64,000 bases of DNA from the NCBI GenBank assembly GCA_012845835.1, contig JABAKD010000007.1, positions 10,048,888 to 10,112,887 on the forward strand. The letters are read 5' to 3'. Both the position numbers and the translations under genes were made by a program. Shown here piece after piece: positions 24,134 to 34,132 of the stretch (the first letter of the stretch is position 1; each line of letters begins with the position of its first letter). The notes beneath the pieces were generated by a model. The model was not told the origin of the DNA, did no database searches, and saw only the letters and a list, made by a program, of their open reading frames with translations. This stretch comes from Undaria pinnatifida. Its lineage: Eukaryota > Sar > Phaeophyceae > Laminariales > Alariaceae.

Positions 24134-24205
24134 ATTATTATTATTATTATTATTGTTGTTGATATTATTATTAGTAGTATTAGTTTTATTATTGTTATTA
24201 TTATT

Positions 24206-24249
<44 letters not shown>

Positions 24250-24250
24250 T
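24134..24250. repeat. (ATT)n microsatellite, interrupted
   Basis: Two pure ATT tracts (24134-24158, 24206-24249) are joined by degenerate ATT/GTT sequence. Confidence 0.9.
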
Positions 24251-24396
24251 CGCTCCGACAATGTAGCGTGCATGCCTTTCCGATATAAATCGAGTATCCT
24301 TCCATAAAGCAGCAGTAGTAGCACCTAATATGAAGTCGAATGATATTCGTTGGTTGCAATACATACATGTTACGTGCTTTCCAGCCCGTCACGTCA

Positions 24397-24515
24397 CAAC
24401 AATCTAAGGTCAACTCCCCACCCACGAACAATCGGCAAGAAAAATCAATCCGTTGTTTTTTTTCTCGCCGTATGTTACTCGTGGGTTGGTTGCTCTTTGG
24501 GTTGTGACTTGCATC
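24397..24515 (+). repeat. Duplicated segment, copy 2
   Basis: See the copy at 23598-23720. Copies are about 800 bp apart and diverged. Confidence 0.6.
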
Positions 24516-25242
24516 GGCTTCAACACAATTTTTAACTGATTTCCAGCCCAACATAGAGGTTGCAAAAAACGCAAACACCCTACCTTGGCGTATTCTTTCT
24601 CCAGGGGTTTTAGGAAAAAAATGGGACCTTAAGACATAAAAAAAAACTCAGTGGGCGTTGCTCATTTATTTTTCGGTGAAAATTGTTGGCTATCACCATA
24701 CATAAAAGACTAGATAGTCCGGTTGGAGTTAATATTCTCGACCAACCCAACCCAAGGAAATATTTCGCGGGCTGTGGGCGAAAACGGGCCATTTGGGGCG
24801 TGTAGTTTTTTTTTAGTTCATTCGCAGGTTGGCTTGGCCTTACTTAGGCTGTGGCATTCGCCGGTTTCAATACTATCAATATTGTGATTTCCTAGAACAC
24901 ACCCAAGTTTTTTGTCCCGTCAACACAACCTACTACTGTCTCATGAATCGACATAATTTTGCCATGACGATGTGCGATTGGCTAATAATACGTTGATCTC
25001 AGAAAGTCGACGCCGTCAATCAATCAATGTAGGTGGTGGTGTTGTTGGTGTAGTTTGGTTGTTGTAGGTGGAGAGTAGCGGGGGGGGGGGGGGGAAGAAG
25101 GGGGGGGGGCTAAGTTCATGCATAGTCGTTGCCATAAGGACATTAGCTATTGACCCTCGCACTCGCATCCCTATCCCGGTCGGGACGGCGGGGGGAGAGG
25201 GGGTGTACCATTCATTGCTAGAGCATACTCGCTTTTCTGCCC
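24516..25242. other. Unassigned sequence with G-runs
   Basis: G-runs lie at 25080-25095 and 25101-25109. GCCATGACGATGTGCGATTGGCTAA near 24961 is another relic of the duplicated 3' flank seen after 21577 and 25304. Confidence 0.4.
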
Positions 25243-25330
25243 AGATGGAGGCAGCAGTGTGCGGCGCTTGCTGTGGCTGTTGCTGAGGCACCTGTTTCAT
25301 GTCAAGCGAGACGTGAGATTGGCTAACTTA
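25243..25330 (+). pseudogene. Degraded copy of the 21.5-kb gene 3' end
   Basis: GATGGAGGCAGCAGTGTGCG, GCGCTTGCTGTGGCTGTTGC, GGCACCTGTTTCATG and GACGTGAGATTGGCTAA align with the last codons and 3' flank at 21518-21590 (GATGGCGGCAGCGACCGTGG, GCGCTTGCCGCGATTG, GGCACCTTTGTCATG, ACGTGAGATGG). The hydrophobic tail frame is not preserved cleanly. Confidence 0.5.
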
Positions 25331-25349
25331 CAGATCACCAAGGTTTGCA

Positions 25350-25600
25350 GTGGGGGGTTACTTTCAGGGGGGGGGACGGGGGTTGCAGTGGCTAGGGGTC
25401 ACTCGCGGGAGGACTAAACCTTATGTTCCTTTGCGGACTCTTACATGCATACAGCTTCTTGACGTCTTACAATGACGTTAATCAATCCGAAACCAATCAA
25501 TGTGGAACGGCGGTCTACGCTTCGCATTGTAGAGTCCGTATAAACAAGTATTTTTGTCCGTGAGGTATGTAGAGTCACTCGGGCGAGTGAGTGGCGAAAA
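25350..25600 (-). mobile_element. Family D-like repeats, degraded
   Basis: A G-run, GGTTGCAGTGGCTAGGGG and TCACTCGCGGGAGGA at 25360-25415 resemble the 23.2-kb copy. A separate palindrome, TCACTCGGGCGAGTGA, lies at 25575-25590. Confidence 0.45.
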
Positions 25601-26471
25601 CTCGGCAGTAAAAAATTAGGGTATACCAGGTATATATATCACAAACATCTGTTTTACCGTAGCCATGAATGACCAGTGTTTGCATTTCTCTCAAGCCTTC
25701 GTGTGGCGTGTGTTAAATTTGCGAGAAGAATCTGCAAATTTTACATGGAACGGTACCTATGATCTAGGCCCTTGCGCCGAAAATAAAACGCCTAATAATT
25801 AAGTTTTGCCCGTGGGGTACTGTACACGGAGTGTCATTCGTCTTGCCAGTGGCTCAAACCCGGTCGTGTACACATGGGGGAGCCTCCCCTTGCCGCAGCC
25901 TTTCGTCCTGCGATGATAGGTGTAGCGCACTTCTCGGAATTGTTGAGTAGATTTTTTTTTTTTCTGAAAAAAGGAGCTCCTTATTATCTCAAAATGGTCG
26001 GGATTTTTGAAACATACATCAAGCCTTTTCTTTTTTCGCCCAGGTAGGGCATTGGGATTATCCATCCGCATCGTTTCACTTGCATTTTTTTTCTCTATAC
26101 CAGGTATACAGTAAATCAGCGTTTTGGGTGTGGGGCATATACTAGTTTATAGCACCATAGATAGTTCCTCCAATAATAAGGGAGGAGCTCGGAAAAAAAA
26201 AAAAAAAAAGTGATCCACATTCATTCCTCTCTCTGCCTAATGAAACGAGTGCGACCATCAATGCGTGGGTGTCGTGTTGATGCAGTTGAGGGGTGCCGAG
26301 CGATGGAAAGGAATAGGGGTGGAGTTGGAGTGCAGGTGGGGACGAGAAGAGAGGAACGAAAGGTGTACGCATCCTCTTGCGTATCCGTCTTGTGCCGGGG
26401 TGGCGGCGTCGACCATGTGGCGCAATTCTTGCGAAGCGTGCCACGGTAGAGGATACGATAGCTAAGCACTC
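25601..26471. other. Unassigned sequence
   Basis: A run of 17 A lies near 26195-26210. Frames of up to 141 codons (26142-26567 minus) are not recognised. Confidence 0.4.
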
Positions 26472-26740
26472 TGACGCGTTCGACAAAATAGATAGGTATA
26501 ATAAGGTATAATATACCAGTTTTTGGCTGAATCGTTCTCTGCATGGCGGGGCGTTCACTTGACCCAAAAAGTCGTTCCAATCTCAACATTTTTTTTCGGA
26601 GCTAGTTTCGTTGTATATTTACCCACGTACGGGCCATGGGATTTCTCTCCCTTACTTTCTAGTCTAGACTACATAGTCTACAGCAGGATTTTCTTCTTGT
26701 TTTTTTTGCCCGAAACGGCTTTTTTGGGGAGATAAAAATA
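26472..26740 (+). mobile_element. Family B short TIR element, degraded copy
   Basis: TGACGCGTTCGACAAAATAG, GGTATAATATACCAGTTTTT, GGCTGAATCGTTCTCTGCAT, GGCGGGGCGTTCACTTGACC and CGGGCCATGGGATTTCTC follow the order in intact B copies. The right TIR is lost. Confidence 0.55.
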
Positions 26741-26771
26741 ACAGCTCTGTAACGCCTTCACAACAACTCGA

Positions 26772-27078
26772 GTCATCCCACGATGTAGGGGTTTCCGTTG
26801 TTGGATTAACTAATAACGTACCTCATGTTCGATTGAGCTCCTCACGTGAGGAACTACCGGTTAGTCATTGCTGTCAAGTCATTTCACGAGTACACACTGC
26901 TGTACCAGGTATTGTTTTTAGGACTGAAGCATAGAAGCTTGATCGGGTGTTGTTCGAAAACGAATACCTTCGAGGTCGTTTTTCGAGTGAGATATCCCGA
27001 TCCTCGTGTTATTCGTAGGAGCTCAGGGACTGATTGATGCTGCTGCACACCCCCCTTTTCATACCGTGCGATGGCTCC
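26772..27078 (-). mobile_element. Family A short TIR element, copy A2
   Basis: The left end is GTCATCCCACGATGTAGGGG and the right end ATACCGTGCGATGGCTCC. The interior shows GAGCTCCTCACGTGAGGAAC, CGAATACCTTCGAGGTCG and GAGCTCAGGGACTGA, the reverse order of copy A1. Confidence 0.7.
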
Positions 27079-27085
27079 TTCACAG

Positions 27086-27161
27086 CTAGCTGGAAACCCG
27101 TTTTGGGAACGAAATTACTTGAAGTTAGTGTAGGGAGGGGTTGGGGGGCTCTAAGGGGTGC
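27086..27161 (+). repeat. Repeat F, copy 1
   Basis: CTGGAAACCCGTTTTGGG ... TAGGGAGGGGTTGGGGGGC TCTAAGGGG matches 27231-27308 and 28481-28570. Confidence 0.7.
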
Positions 27162-27230
27162 GCCTCTACGGTAGAGGGGGGGGGGGCACTGTTGTGGCTG
27201 GAACGTTCGTTTTCTGAACGACTGGACCTA

Positions 27231-27308
27231 CAACTGGAAACCCGTTTTTGGGGACAAGATTACTGGGATTTAGTAAAGGGAGGGGTTCGGGGGCTCTAAG
27301 GGGGTTAA
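27231..27308 (+). repeat. Repeat F, copy 2
   Basis: CAACTGGAAACCCGTTTTTG through CTCTAAGGGGGTTAA. It abuts repeat G at 27311. Confidence 0.7.
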
Positions 27309-27310
27309 TG

Positions 27311-27394
27311 TTAAGGACTTTAGTGGGGTATTAGTCCGTTTGACCACTTGCAACTGGTTAACCAATAGCTTACCCAAACTAAGCCTTATAACAC
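27311..27394 (+). repeat. Repeat G, copy 2
   Basis: TTAAGGACTTTAGTGGGGTA ... CCCAAACTAAGCCTTATAAC; nearly identical to 27601-27684. Confidence 0.8.
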
Positions 27395-27542
27395 TCTCCC
27401 CCCCTGAAACGGCGGGATAGCAGGTCGGCCGGATATACGGCGGACCTCTGTCAATATCCAAGCCGTTTCATTTCCTGGGGATACACCGGGGAGAGTATTT
27501 TTCAAGTTCGCTACGGGGAAATCTGAAAAAGTTTATTATGGT

Positions 27543-27604
27543 GGATGTGGGGATCGAACCCACGACCCAAAAACCCATGGTCCTGCCGACGACGCCATTT
27601 GTTA
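27543..27604 (-). tRNA. tRNA-like sequence, 5' end lost (pseudo-tRNA or SINE head)
   Basis: On the minus strand a perfect T-arm, GTGGG TTCGATC CCCAC, contains the pol III B box GGTTCGATCC, followed by an ATCCACC-A 3' acceptor-like end and a T5 stretch about 15 bp downstream. An A-box-like TGGCGTCGTCGG lies about 35 bp upstream. The expected 5' acceptor half (GGTGGAT) is missing: repeat G begins exactly where it should be. The anticodon arm does not fold well, so no amino acid is assigned. Confidence 0.42.
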
Positions 27605-27684
27605 AGGACTTAGTGGGGTATTAGTCCGTTTGACCACTTGCAACTGGTTAACCAGTAGCTTACCCAAACTAAGCCTTATAACAT
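27601..27684 (+). repeat. Repeat G, copy 3
   Basis: Near-identical to 27311-27394 and flush against the tRNA-like sequence. Confidence 0.8.
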
Positions 27685-27766
27685 TAACCTCCAAACCGTC
27701 CGAAAATCTCGATTCATTCAATATTGCTTGTTTGTTTGTTTTTTGTCGACACGTTCCTCGTTCGTG

Positions 27767-28237
27767 GTACATGCCTGTATGGCACATGCCTGTATGGTAC
27801 ATGCCTGTATGGTACATGCCTGTATGGTACATGCCTGTATGGTACATGCCTGTATGGTACATACATGCCTGTATGGCACATACATGCCTGTATGGTACAT
27901 ACATACATGCCTGTATGGTACATGCCTGTATGGTACATGCCTGTATGGTACATGCCTGTATGGTACATGCCTGTATGGTACATGCCTGTATGGTACATGC
28001 CTGTATGGTACATGCCTGTATGGTACATGCCTGTATGGTACATGCCTGTATGGTACGTACATGCCTGTATGGTACATGCCTGTATGGTACATGCCTGTAT
28101 GGTACATGCCTGTATGGTGCATGCCTGTATTATGGTACATACATGTCTGTATGGTACATGCCTGTATGGTACATACATGCCTGTATGGTACATGCCTGTA
28201 TGGTACATGCCTGTATGGTACATGCCTGTATGGTACA
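27767..28237. repeat. 15-bp minisatellite, CATGCCTGTATGGTA unit
   Basis: About 30 tandem copies, near-perfect, with occasional 4-bp insertions (CATA) and one TAT insertion. A 15-bp period keeps all six frames open for 170-216 codons, giving repeats such as VWYMP, ACMVH and YRHVP. These frames are by-products. Confidence 0.95.
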
Positions 28238-28238
28238 T

Positions 28239-28638
28239 GACGCGTGCTACGATGATAGAGGGTGCGGCGCCTTTTTCTAATAGCTACCCCTCGCTTGATG
28301 ATGAGGCATGTCCTTCTGAAACCCAAGAAACTGATTTTGGGGGAGAAAAATAAACCTGCTTTTAATTATCGCGGATGAAAAATCCCATACGATGTAGCCT
28401 CACGAGTAGGAACCAGGTATAGAACAAGGAATCATGTAAAAGAAAAAACAAATATCGTATTTCCGACGATTTTGGGTTAATTAACCCCTTTCTTTACAAC
28501 TGGAAACCCGTTTTTGGGGACAAAATTACTTGGATTTAGTATAGGGAGGGGTTCGGGGGCTCTAAAGGGGTTAAGGAGCCCTGCCATTCAGAAACAATTT
28601 CGGACGAAAACTGCTTACCTCTGTCGTAGCACACGCGT
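28239..28638 (-). mobile_element. Family B short TIR element carrying a TTAA insertion
   Basis: The left TIR, GACGCGTGCTACGATGATAG, starts immediately after the minisatellite. The right TIR reads ACCTCTGTCGTAGCACACGC. The minus-strand interior carries GGATGAAAAATCCCATAC and CCGACGATTTTGGGTTAA / GGAGCCCTGCCATTCAG, interrupted by repeat F. Confidence 0.7.
28481..28570 (+). mobile_element. Repeat F, copy 3, flanked by TTAA duplication
   Basis: Host element B normally reads GGGTTAAGGAGCC on this strand. Here TTAA (28477-28480) and TTAA (28571-28574) bracket a ~90-bp insert with ends TTAACCCCTTTC and CTAAAGGGG. CCCCTTT/AAAGGGG is a short inverted repeat. TTAA duplication is the signature of piggyBac-type insertion (established for that superfamily); assignment of F to it is inference. 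Confidence 0.6.
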
Positions 28639-28744
28639 TTATTTTTTTGTGGAATTGTGCCATGATATGGGCCTGCTCATCGGATAAATTTTAACTTGTT
28701 TTTCTCCCTGGATCGATATCTGAGACATGCCACGCTAGGGGTGC

Positions 28745-28972
28745 AGAAGGTTCCAAGAATTTTCTGAGCCCCTACCTAACACAATGATGAGGAGATCATT
28801 ACAGAAGGTTCTGAGAACTTTCTGAGCCCCTACCTAACACGATTATGAGGAGATAATTTCAGAAGGTTCTAGGTATTTTCTGAGCCTCTACCTAACACGA
28901 TGATGAGGAGATAATTACAGAAGGTTCTAAGAATTTTCTGAGCCCCTGACACGATGATGAGAAGATCATTTT
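28745..28972. repeat. Four tandem copies of a 58-bp unit inside the family A element
   Basis: Units start AGAAGGTTC at 28745, 28803, 28861 and 28919, each with TTTTCTGAGCCCCTACCTAA and GATGAGGAGAT; the last is shortened. Period exactly 58 bp. Confidence 0.9.
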
Positions 28973-29150
28973 CTCACCCGAAAGCGTGACTCCGAAGACA
29001 TTCGTTTTTGCGCAACCCTACCTACCAACATTTCTGTGCGCTAGTAGTTCTAAACCAAATATATATACTCGAGCAGCGATTAGTCATACTCACCGATAGC
29101 TCCACACTTTTTTTGAGGAGCTCAACCGACCAGAAACGTTTGGGCCCGAA

Positions 29151-29155
29151 AAACG
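29151..29155. other. Target-site duplication AAACG (left)
   Basis: AAACG directly precedes the left LTR and directly follows the right LTR (35498-35502), a 5-bp duplication as expected for LTR retrotransposon integration. Confidence 0.8.
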
Positions 29156-29472
29156 TATTGGAGTACCTTGTACGCGAGGTTGCCTAGGTCATCATGTATG
29201 TGGTGGATCATGTCAAGGTGGGAGCCGTCGATGGGCCGTCGGAAGCAGTCGTAAAAAAAGCAAAAAAGGATGAATATTATTATTATTATTATTGTCTCCG
29301 CCGAAGAAGGAAGGGCACCCAAACGGTTGCAAAATTCACAATTCATCCAACATACATGCCAAATACAAATATTGCAACTCCCTGAATACGAATTTCATAT
29401 TATGATGATCTTCGTAGATACTTTGCAGTTACATTCATCAGACATTGGTACGAGCAAGTTGTCAATCCTACA
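29156..29472 (-). repeat. Copia 3' LTR (317 bp)
   Basis: It is nearly identical to 35198-35497. On the minus strand it begins TGTAGGATTGAC and ends CTCCAATA. It is preceded on the minus strand by the purine run CCGGAGGGA, a polypurine tract candidate. Relative to the 5' LTR it has extra tandem ATGT and ACAT units and a longer ATT tract. Confidence 0.88.
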
Positions 29473-30247
29473 TCCCTCCGGCTCGTCGTGACGACTGCCA
29501 TGATAATGCCCATGCCATTCTACATTCCTGCAAACTCAAAAGCAACATTCTCAAATTCAAACAAATTATAAGAGCTTCGCCTCCTAAAAAGTAAAATAAG
29601 CTATGATGTAACTCCCCCACTCCGGAGTCAAGCCACTTTTTGTCCAACCAGTTCCGCTCTGGTTTAGTCCATACCAAGCTCTCAACACGCGCTGGTATTA
29701 TTACAGGACCCTTTGATTAGGGCACTTCTTCAACCAACTATCTATGGAAGCCAGCATTCATCATATCTACCTACTCTACCAGTTCAAAGCAAAGATATCC
29801 TTTCTCAAATTGAATTTTCAAACTAGCTCGCAGATGATAGATAGATGCGTCGTTATTCAACCATCAAAAACCCGCAAAATATATATATACAAATAAATGT
29901 CTTCCTGCTCATAATACACGCCATATCGTCCATCATCAGGGATTGCACCGAAAATGGAGATGAGAAACTTAAACATCGTTAGCATAAGCTCGAAAATCAA
30001 CCTATCTATATCATCTCCCCAGATAATATACTTCAAATCCCAAAAACTCAATGGTGAAATCGAAAAGAAAAATTGCTAAATCGTAACATCAAATGCTCCA
30101 GAAAAAAAAATATTTCCATGTTTTACCCTACAAGTCCGCCGTCAATCTAAATTTTTTAATACAGAAATCATGACAAAAACAAAAATCCCAAACTTCAATA
30201 TCGAAAGTCCCCAAAAGCTACCAAAAATTATCAAAATTCCCCCAAAT
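29473..30247 (-). other. Copia 3' untranslated region
   Basis: About 775 bp between the end of the RNase H reading and the 3' LTR, AT-rich, with no long frame. Confidence 0.6.
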
Positions 30248-31090
30248 TCATCGCAAGGGGTTACGGTGGAACTCAAAAGAGTCCCGGGCTATTGCTTTGG
30301 TCAGAAAATCGGCATGCATGCTGGAACTGGGACGGCACGTGGATGGTCGATACATCTTTCCTCCCTACCAGCTCCCTGAGGAAGTGGTGCCGTACGTCGA
30401 TGTGCTTGGAGTTGGAGTTGGTAATGGGGTTCTGCGCAAGTTGCACAGCACCCTCATTGTCCTCGAATACCGGTATGCATGGCATGCCGGCAGTAGGCAA
30501 CATAAAACGCCAAACCTGCCTCAGAAATAGGACTTCCTTCATGACATCTGCAAGCGCCACGTACTCTGCCTCCGTTGTTGTAAGCGTGACGCACTTCTGT
30601 GTCCTAGAAAATCATGACACACAAGCACCCCCGCACATCACTAGCCCCCCCGAAACCGACCTCCTATCAGCTGCCACACTCGCGTAGTCGGCGTCAGCAA
30701 ACGCCTGCAAGCTCAAACCTCTTACTGTACCTCTCTGAAAAGTTAGACCAAATCCGCTCGTCCGTCTCACATATCCTAATATACCCAATGCTGCCCTCCA
30801 GTGCACATACTTGGGAGCTGAACAGTACCTAGCTACTGCTCTCACTGCATTGGAGATGTCCGGCCGAGTCTGAGTTGCCAGCCACATCAGTGAGCCTACC
30901 AACTCGCGAAATGGCCAGCCCCCTGGTGCTTCATTCTTGTCGAACTTCGCAAGTTTCGTGCCAATGGGGAGCGGATTACTCTTACATACTCTACCCCGTA
31001 TTCGCTCGCCAACTGTTCAGCAATGTCTGCTGGGAAATTGTCAACATCCCCTTCTCCCAATTCCTCTCGTAGAAACACACGGAATACCAA
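30248..31090 (-). pseudogene. Copia RNase H and pol C-terminus
   Basis: Three overlapping frames are needed. 30902-30612 encodes the connection, LVGSLMWLATQTRPDISNAV (res. 2-20), and the first RNase H motif, FADADYASVA, then DRRSVSGGL. 30560-30273 encodes MALADVMKEVLFLRQ, VFEDNEGAVQLAQN with the catalytic Asp, and SKHIDVRHHFLRE. After IHVPSQFQHA a 4-bp tandem duplication (GCAT, ~30313) shifts the frame. Beyond it the expected tail DFLTKAIARDSFEF and a stop at 30248-30250 are readable. RNase H would degrade RNA in the reverse-transcription hybrid; here it is inactive as a continuous protein. Confidence 0.85.
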
Positions 31091-31670
31091 CGTAGCTCTC
31101 CAAGACTTTTGACCGGAACCATCTGGTTCAAATCTCTCCCAAATTGATCACACCTTGTCTTCTCTCCAACTGCGAATATGTCATCCACATGCACCACTAT
31201 GGTCATCACTACTCTCTCGTCTTCCATCAACCGGAAAACGCATGCGTCTGCCAGACACTGCAAAAATCTCAAAGTCAACAAACATCTGGTAAGATGGGCA
31301 TGCCATTGCCTCGATGCCTGCTTCAAGCCATAGAGACTCTTTTTTAGCCTCACTATCTTCCCCGATATCCTCCCGCAACCCTGAGGCAAACGCATGAACA
31401 CGTTTTCCTCCAGATCAGATTGCACGAAAGCCTGCTCAATGTCAAAATGGCGCAGGTCGAGGTCTAGTTCACAGGCCATGGCAGTCAACAAACAAACACT
31501 CGAAACAGCAACAGTGGGCGCAAACAATTAATTGCCCAAAATCAACGTAAGGTCTCTGCTCATCCCCCCGTGCTACCATTCTTGCCTTGGTTTTAGTTGG
31601 CCATCCGTACCCATCAGCCTTCCAATCGAACACCCACATTGCGTTGATGTAACTGTCGACTCGTTGCTAC
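30991..31670 (-). pseudogene. Copia reverse transcriptase
   Basis: The 178-codon frame 31527-30991 carries FAPTVAVSSVCLLTAMA, HFDIEQAFVQSDLEENVFM, LPQGCG, VRLKKSLYGLKQASRQWH and the polymerase motif HVDDIFAVG (VDD retained). The upstream part, MWVFDWKADGYGW and KTKARMVARGDEQ, lies in another frame at 31540-31640. A tandem AATT duplication near 31535 separates them, and an in-frame TAG at about 31666 breaks the link to the upstream pol frame. RT copies element RNA into DNA. All three signature Asp positions seem present, but the frame is broken. Confidence 0.9.
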
Positions 31671-32284
31671 ATGGGCTCAAATGTCCCCGCCTCCAGTAGT
31701 CTGTAGAATTCCCGACCTGAAGAGTCCTTCCAAAGATGCGCGTGTTCGGACCGCATGGCCTCCGTGTGATTCCTGGGGACTTTGAGGTCCCTCGCGTAAC
31801 ATTGCGGCAGATCCGGAGGCTTGTAAGGCGGTCGCTGGTCGTTCAGCGTAGCTTCGATGTCCTCGCGTGCGGCAAGCATTGCCGCCATAGCCCAAGGTAT
31901 CCCCCCGGACATCCCAGCAGATAGCTCTTCTCCGCGGTCCTCCACGGCGGGCGTCAGCTGCTCGCGACCCCCACTATATGAGCTTCCACCGCGATCCTCC
32001 ACGGCAGGCGCCAGCTGCTCGCGGCCCCCACAATATGAGCTCCCACCACGATCCTCCACGGCGGGCGCCAGCTGCTCGCGACGGTCAGCATCAAACGCTC
32101 CACACGTATTCAACATCGACAGAGACTCCTTCTTGCCCGCAATGGACAGAAGCCCAGCGTTGTGACTAAAAGCCTTGCCGTTTTTCACTGGCGGCGGGAG
32201 AGACGGCTCCTCCAGCGTTGGCGAGAAGTGCATCGCCGGCGTGTCTGAAAACTGGATCGTCTTCGAACGGGTACGGCCAGACAC
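31667..32284 (-). pseudogene. Copia pol linker with three 19-residue tandem repeats, plus RT N-terminus
   Basis: This 205-codon frame has three tandem repeats REQLAPAVEDRGGSSYCGG (57-bp DNA period starting at 31938, 31995 and 32052). It then reads KVPRNHTEAMRSEHAHLW and EFYRLLEAGTFEPM, the segment preceding RT in copia elements (normally an EAL...E.W....EEF...L..NGTW pattern). It ends at a TAG where related elements read through. Confidence 0.75.
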
Positions 32285-32287
32285 CCG

Positions 32288-32580
32288 CTACGCCTCCAAG
32301 TACGGCGGCGCTGACGGCTGTGGCAGTGGCGATCGTGACGGCTGTGACGACTGAGACGTTCCCGGCTGCGACGGTGGCGGCCGTGACGGCTGTGACGGTG
32401 GCGGAAGTGAAGGCTGTGAAAGTAACGGCTGTAACGTTGCCGGCTGTGACTGCAGCGGCAGTGACGGCTGTGATGTTACCGGCTGTGACGGCGGCAGCGG
32501 TGACGGCTGTGACGGCGGCAGCGGTGACGGCTGTGACGTTACCGGCTGGGACGGCGGCGTAGTGACGGTGGCGCGTATGT
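32288..32580. repeat. GTGACGGCTGTGACG minisatellite within copia pol
   Basis: Imperfect units GTGACGGCTGTGA(C/T)G with GGCGGCAGC spacers. On the minus strand it encodes a Pro/Ser/Gln-rich linker (SQPSLPPSQPVT) after the integrase. The integrase frame ends at 32539 and the linker frame is a different one, so an indel lies between them. Confidence 0.8.
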
Positions 32581-33768
32581 TATGGTGAACCCCGGCGTCG
32601 TTGTCGGCGCGGCGGCGTCCGCTAAGCCCACTGAACCCCCGGCGCCCGCCGGCGGCGGCAACGGCAGGACGGGCGTGCGGGGGACCATCCATACAATGTC
32701 GCTGGAATAACACACGCCTCCGGTGAAGCTCTTGATAACCTTCACGGTAGATAAGGAGTGGTTGTGACCGTTGTTGAGGTAAAAACACTTGACCGCTCGG
32801 GCATCGGACTTGGTGCTCCGGTCCACCCGCATCATGCCTGGATGGAAAAAAGGAATCACCTGCAGATCCGGCAGTCGCCCGAAGAAAACCTCGTGCGGTG
32901 ACCGCCATCCGATGTTCGTCTTGGTCGCGGAGCCGTTGAAACAGTCGAAAGCCCCCAGGGCAGCCTCGAGCCACAGACGGTTGCCATATGCGCCGACGAA
33001 CGGGATTTTGCCGAGGTCAACGTCCGGAAACAGTCGTCCAATCTCGAGACGTGCCGCATGGCCTCCCTTCATAGCACGCCAAATAGCACTCTCGACAACC
33101 GCGTTCTGCTGCGGCTTCCCCGGGGCTGTGTACTCGCGGCGAATCCCGGCAGAGTCGCAGTAGTCCACAAAGTCGCGGCTGATGAACTCCCCGGCGTTAT
33201 CAGTGCGGAAGCAGTTTGGCCTCCCCATTTCGTTCATGTCGGCGAGAAACTTCTGGACGTACGCGGTAGTCTCACACTTTCTCCTCATACCGTATGGCCG
33301 CATCCACCTGGAAGCGCTGTCCACGAACATGATCAGATACACCGACCCGCCCAGGGACGCCTCGTAAGGGACGGACAAATATATATGGACGGTCTCCATG
33401 GGCCTCCCTGCGCGCGATGTCGTCCTCCGCGGTGTTCCAGCACGTATCCCCTTAGCCTCCAAGCAGCCACCACACGGCTGTAGCACACCCGTCAGGATAA
33501 TCCCATGCTGCTGAGTTGTCTGCCTCAGAGGGCGTTCGTGCTGGTGGCCGGAGGAGACGTGAAAGTGATAAATATCGACCACCTTCTCGGGCTTCCCTAC
33601 AGTGAATGGGCGATTTCCTGGGGCGAGAACAGATTCAGCGGCACCTACGCTACCAGTGAGAAAAGTGTGTTTATCAATCTCTTCAAGGGCTTGCGCTGCC
33701 GCGGGGTTGAGTGCGGGGGGGAAAATATCTGTGTAATTTTGTCTCATCGTGACCATCCATGAGCTCAA
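32539..33768 (-). pseudogene. Copia integrase (first catalytic Asp changed to Tyr)
   Basis: The 409-codon frame has a zinc-binding region, with H70/H75 and C99-x2-C102 (LQPCGGC), then the catalytic core. The usual HIDL motif reads VHIYLSVPY: residue 130 is Tyr (codon TAT) where integrases have the first catalytic Asp. The other two are kept: D190 in FRTDNAGEF and E226 in PQQNAVVES, 35 residues apart as in a D,D35E core. Later come PHEVFFGRLPDL and YSSDIVWM. Integrase joins element DNA to the host chromosome; this copy should be catalytically dead. Confidence 0.9.
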
Positions 33769-34132
33769 CGTCCGTGAACACGCTCATGTTGGGCGCCTGC
33801 ATGCCGGGGGTAGAAACAAGAGATCTAATCCCTACCACTCCTTGCTCTACTCCTGGAGAGGGCTCTGCAAGCGGTTGAGGTGTGAGCAGCACTGATGGTT
33901 CTGCACTTACAGTTGAAGTGTAAGCGGGAAAATATGACTCCGTAGGCACTACACCAGTAACGATGGGCGGGAAACTTGAGTCGCTAGGTACTACGTCGCT
34001 TCCGGCAGGCGGGAAACCTTAATCCGCGGCCATGCCTCCTTCTACCCTACGGTGGAAAAGGGGTTCAAAGCCAAAACCCGACGGCTCCGCGCCCCATCTA
34101 CACGAAAAGGCTCCGCCCCATCTACGCCCCAT

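Larger units (their letters stand above)
28724..29155 (-). mobile_element. Family A element, left part, split by the copia insertion
   Basis: It starts with GACATGCCACGCTAGGGG (TIR), carries a tandem array, then CTCACCCGAAAGCGTGACTC and GAGGAGCTCAACCGACCAGA as in other A copies. It is broken at 29155 by the retrotransposon and resumes at 35503-35528 with TTTCGTGGGATGACTC. Confidence 0.72.

Noticed and set aside
27767-28237. CRISPR-like regular array
   Set aside because: No unique spacers between repeats; a simple minisatellite in eukaryotic DNA.
27630-28353. 200-codon frames on both strands rich in VWYMP / YRHVP repeats
   Set aside because: A 15-bp minisatellite leaves every frame open; the frames carry no information beyond the repeat.
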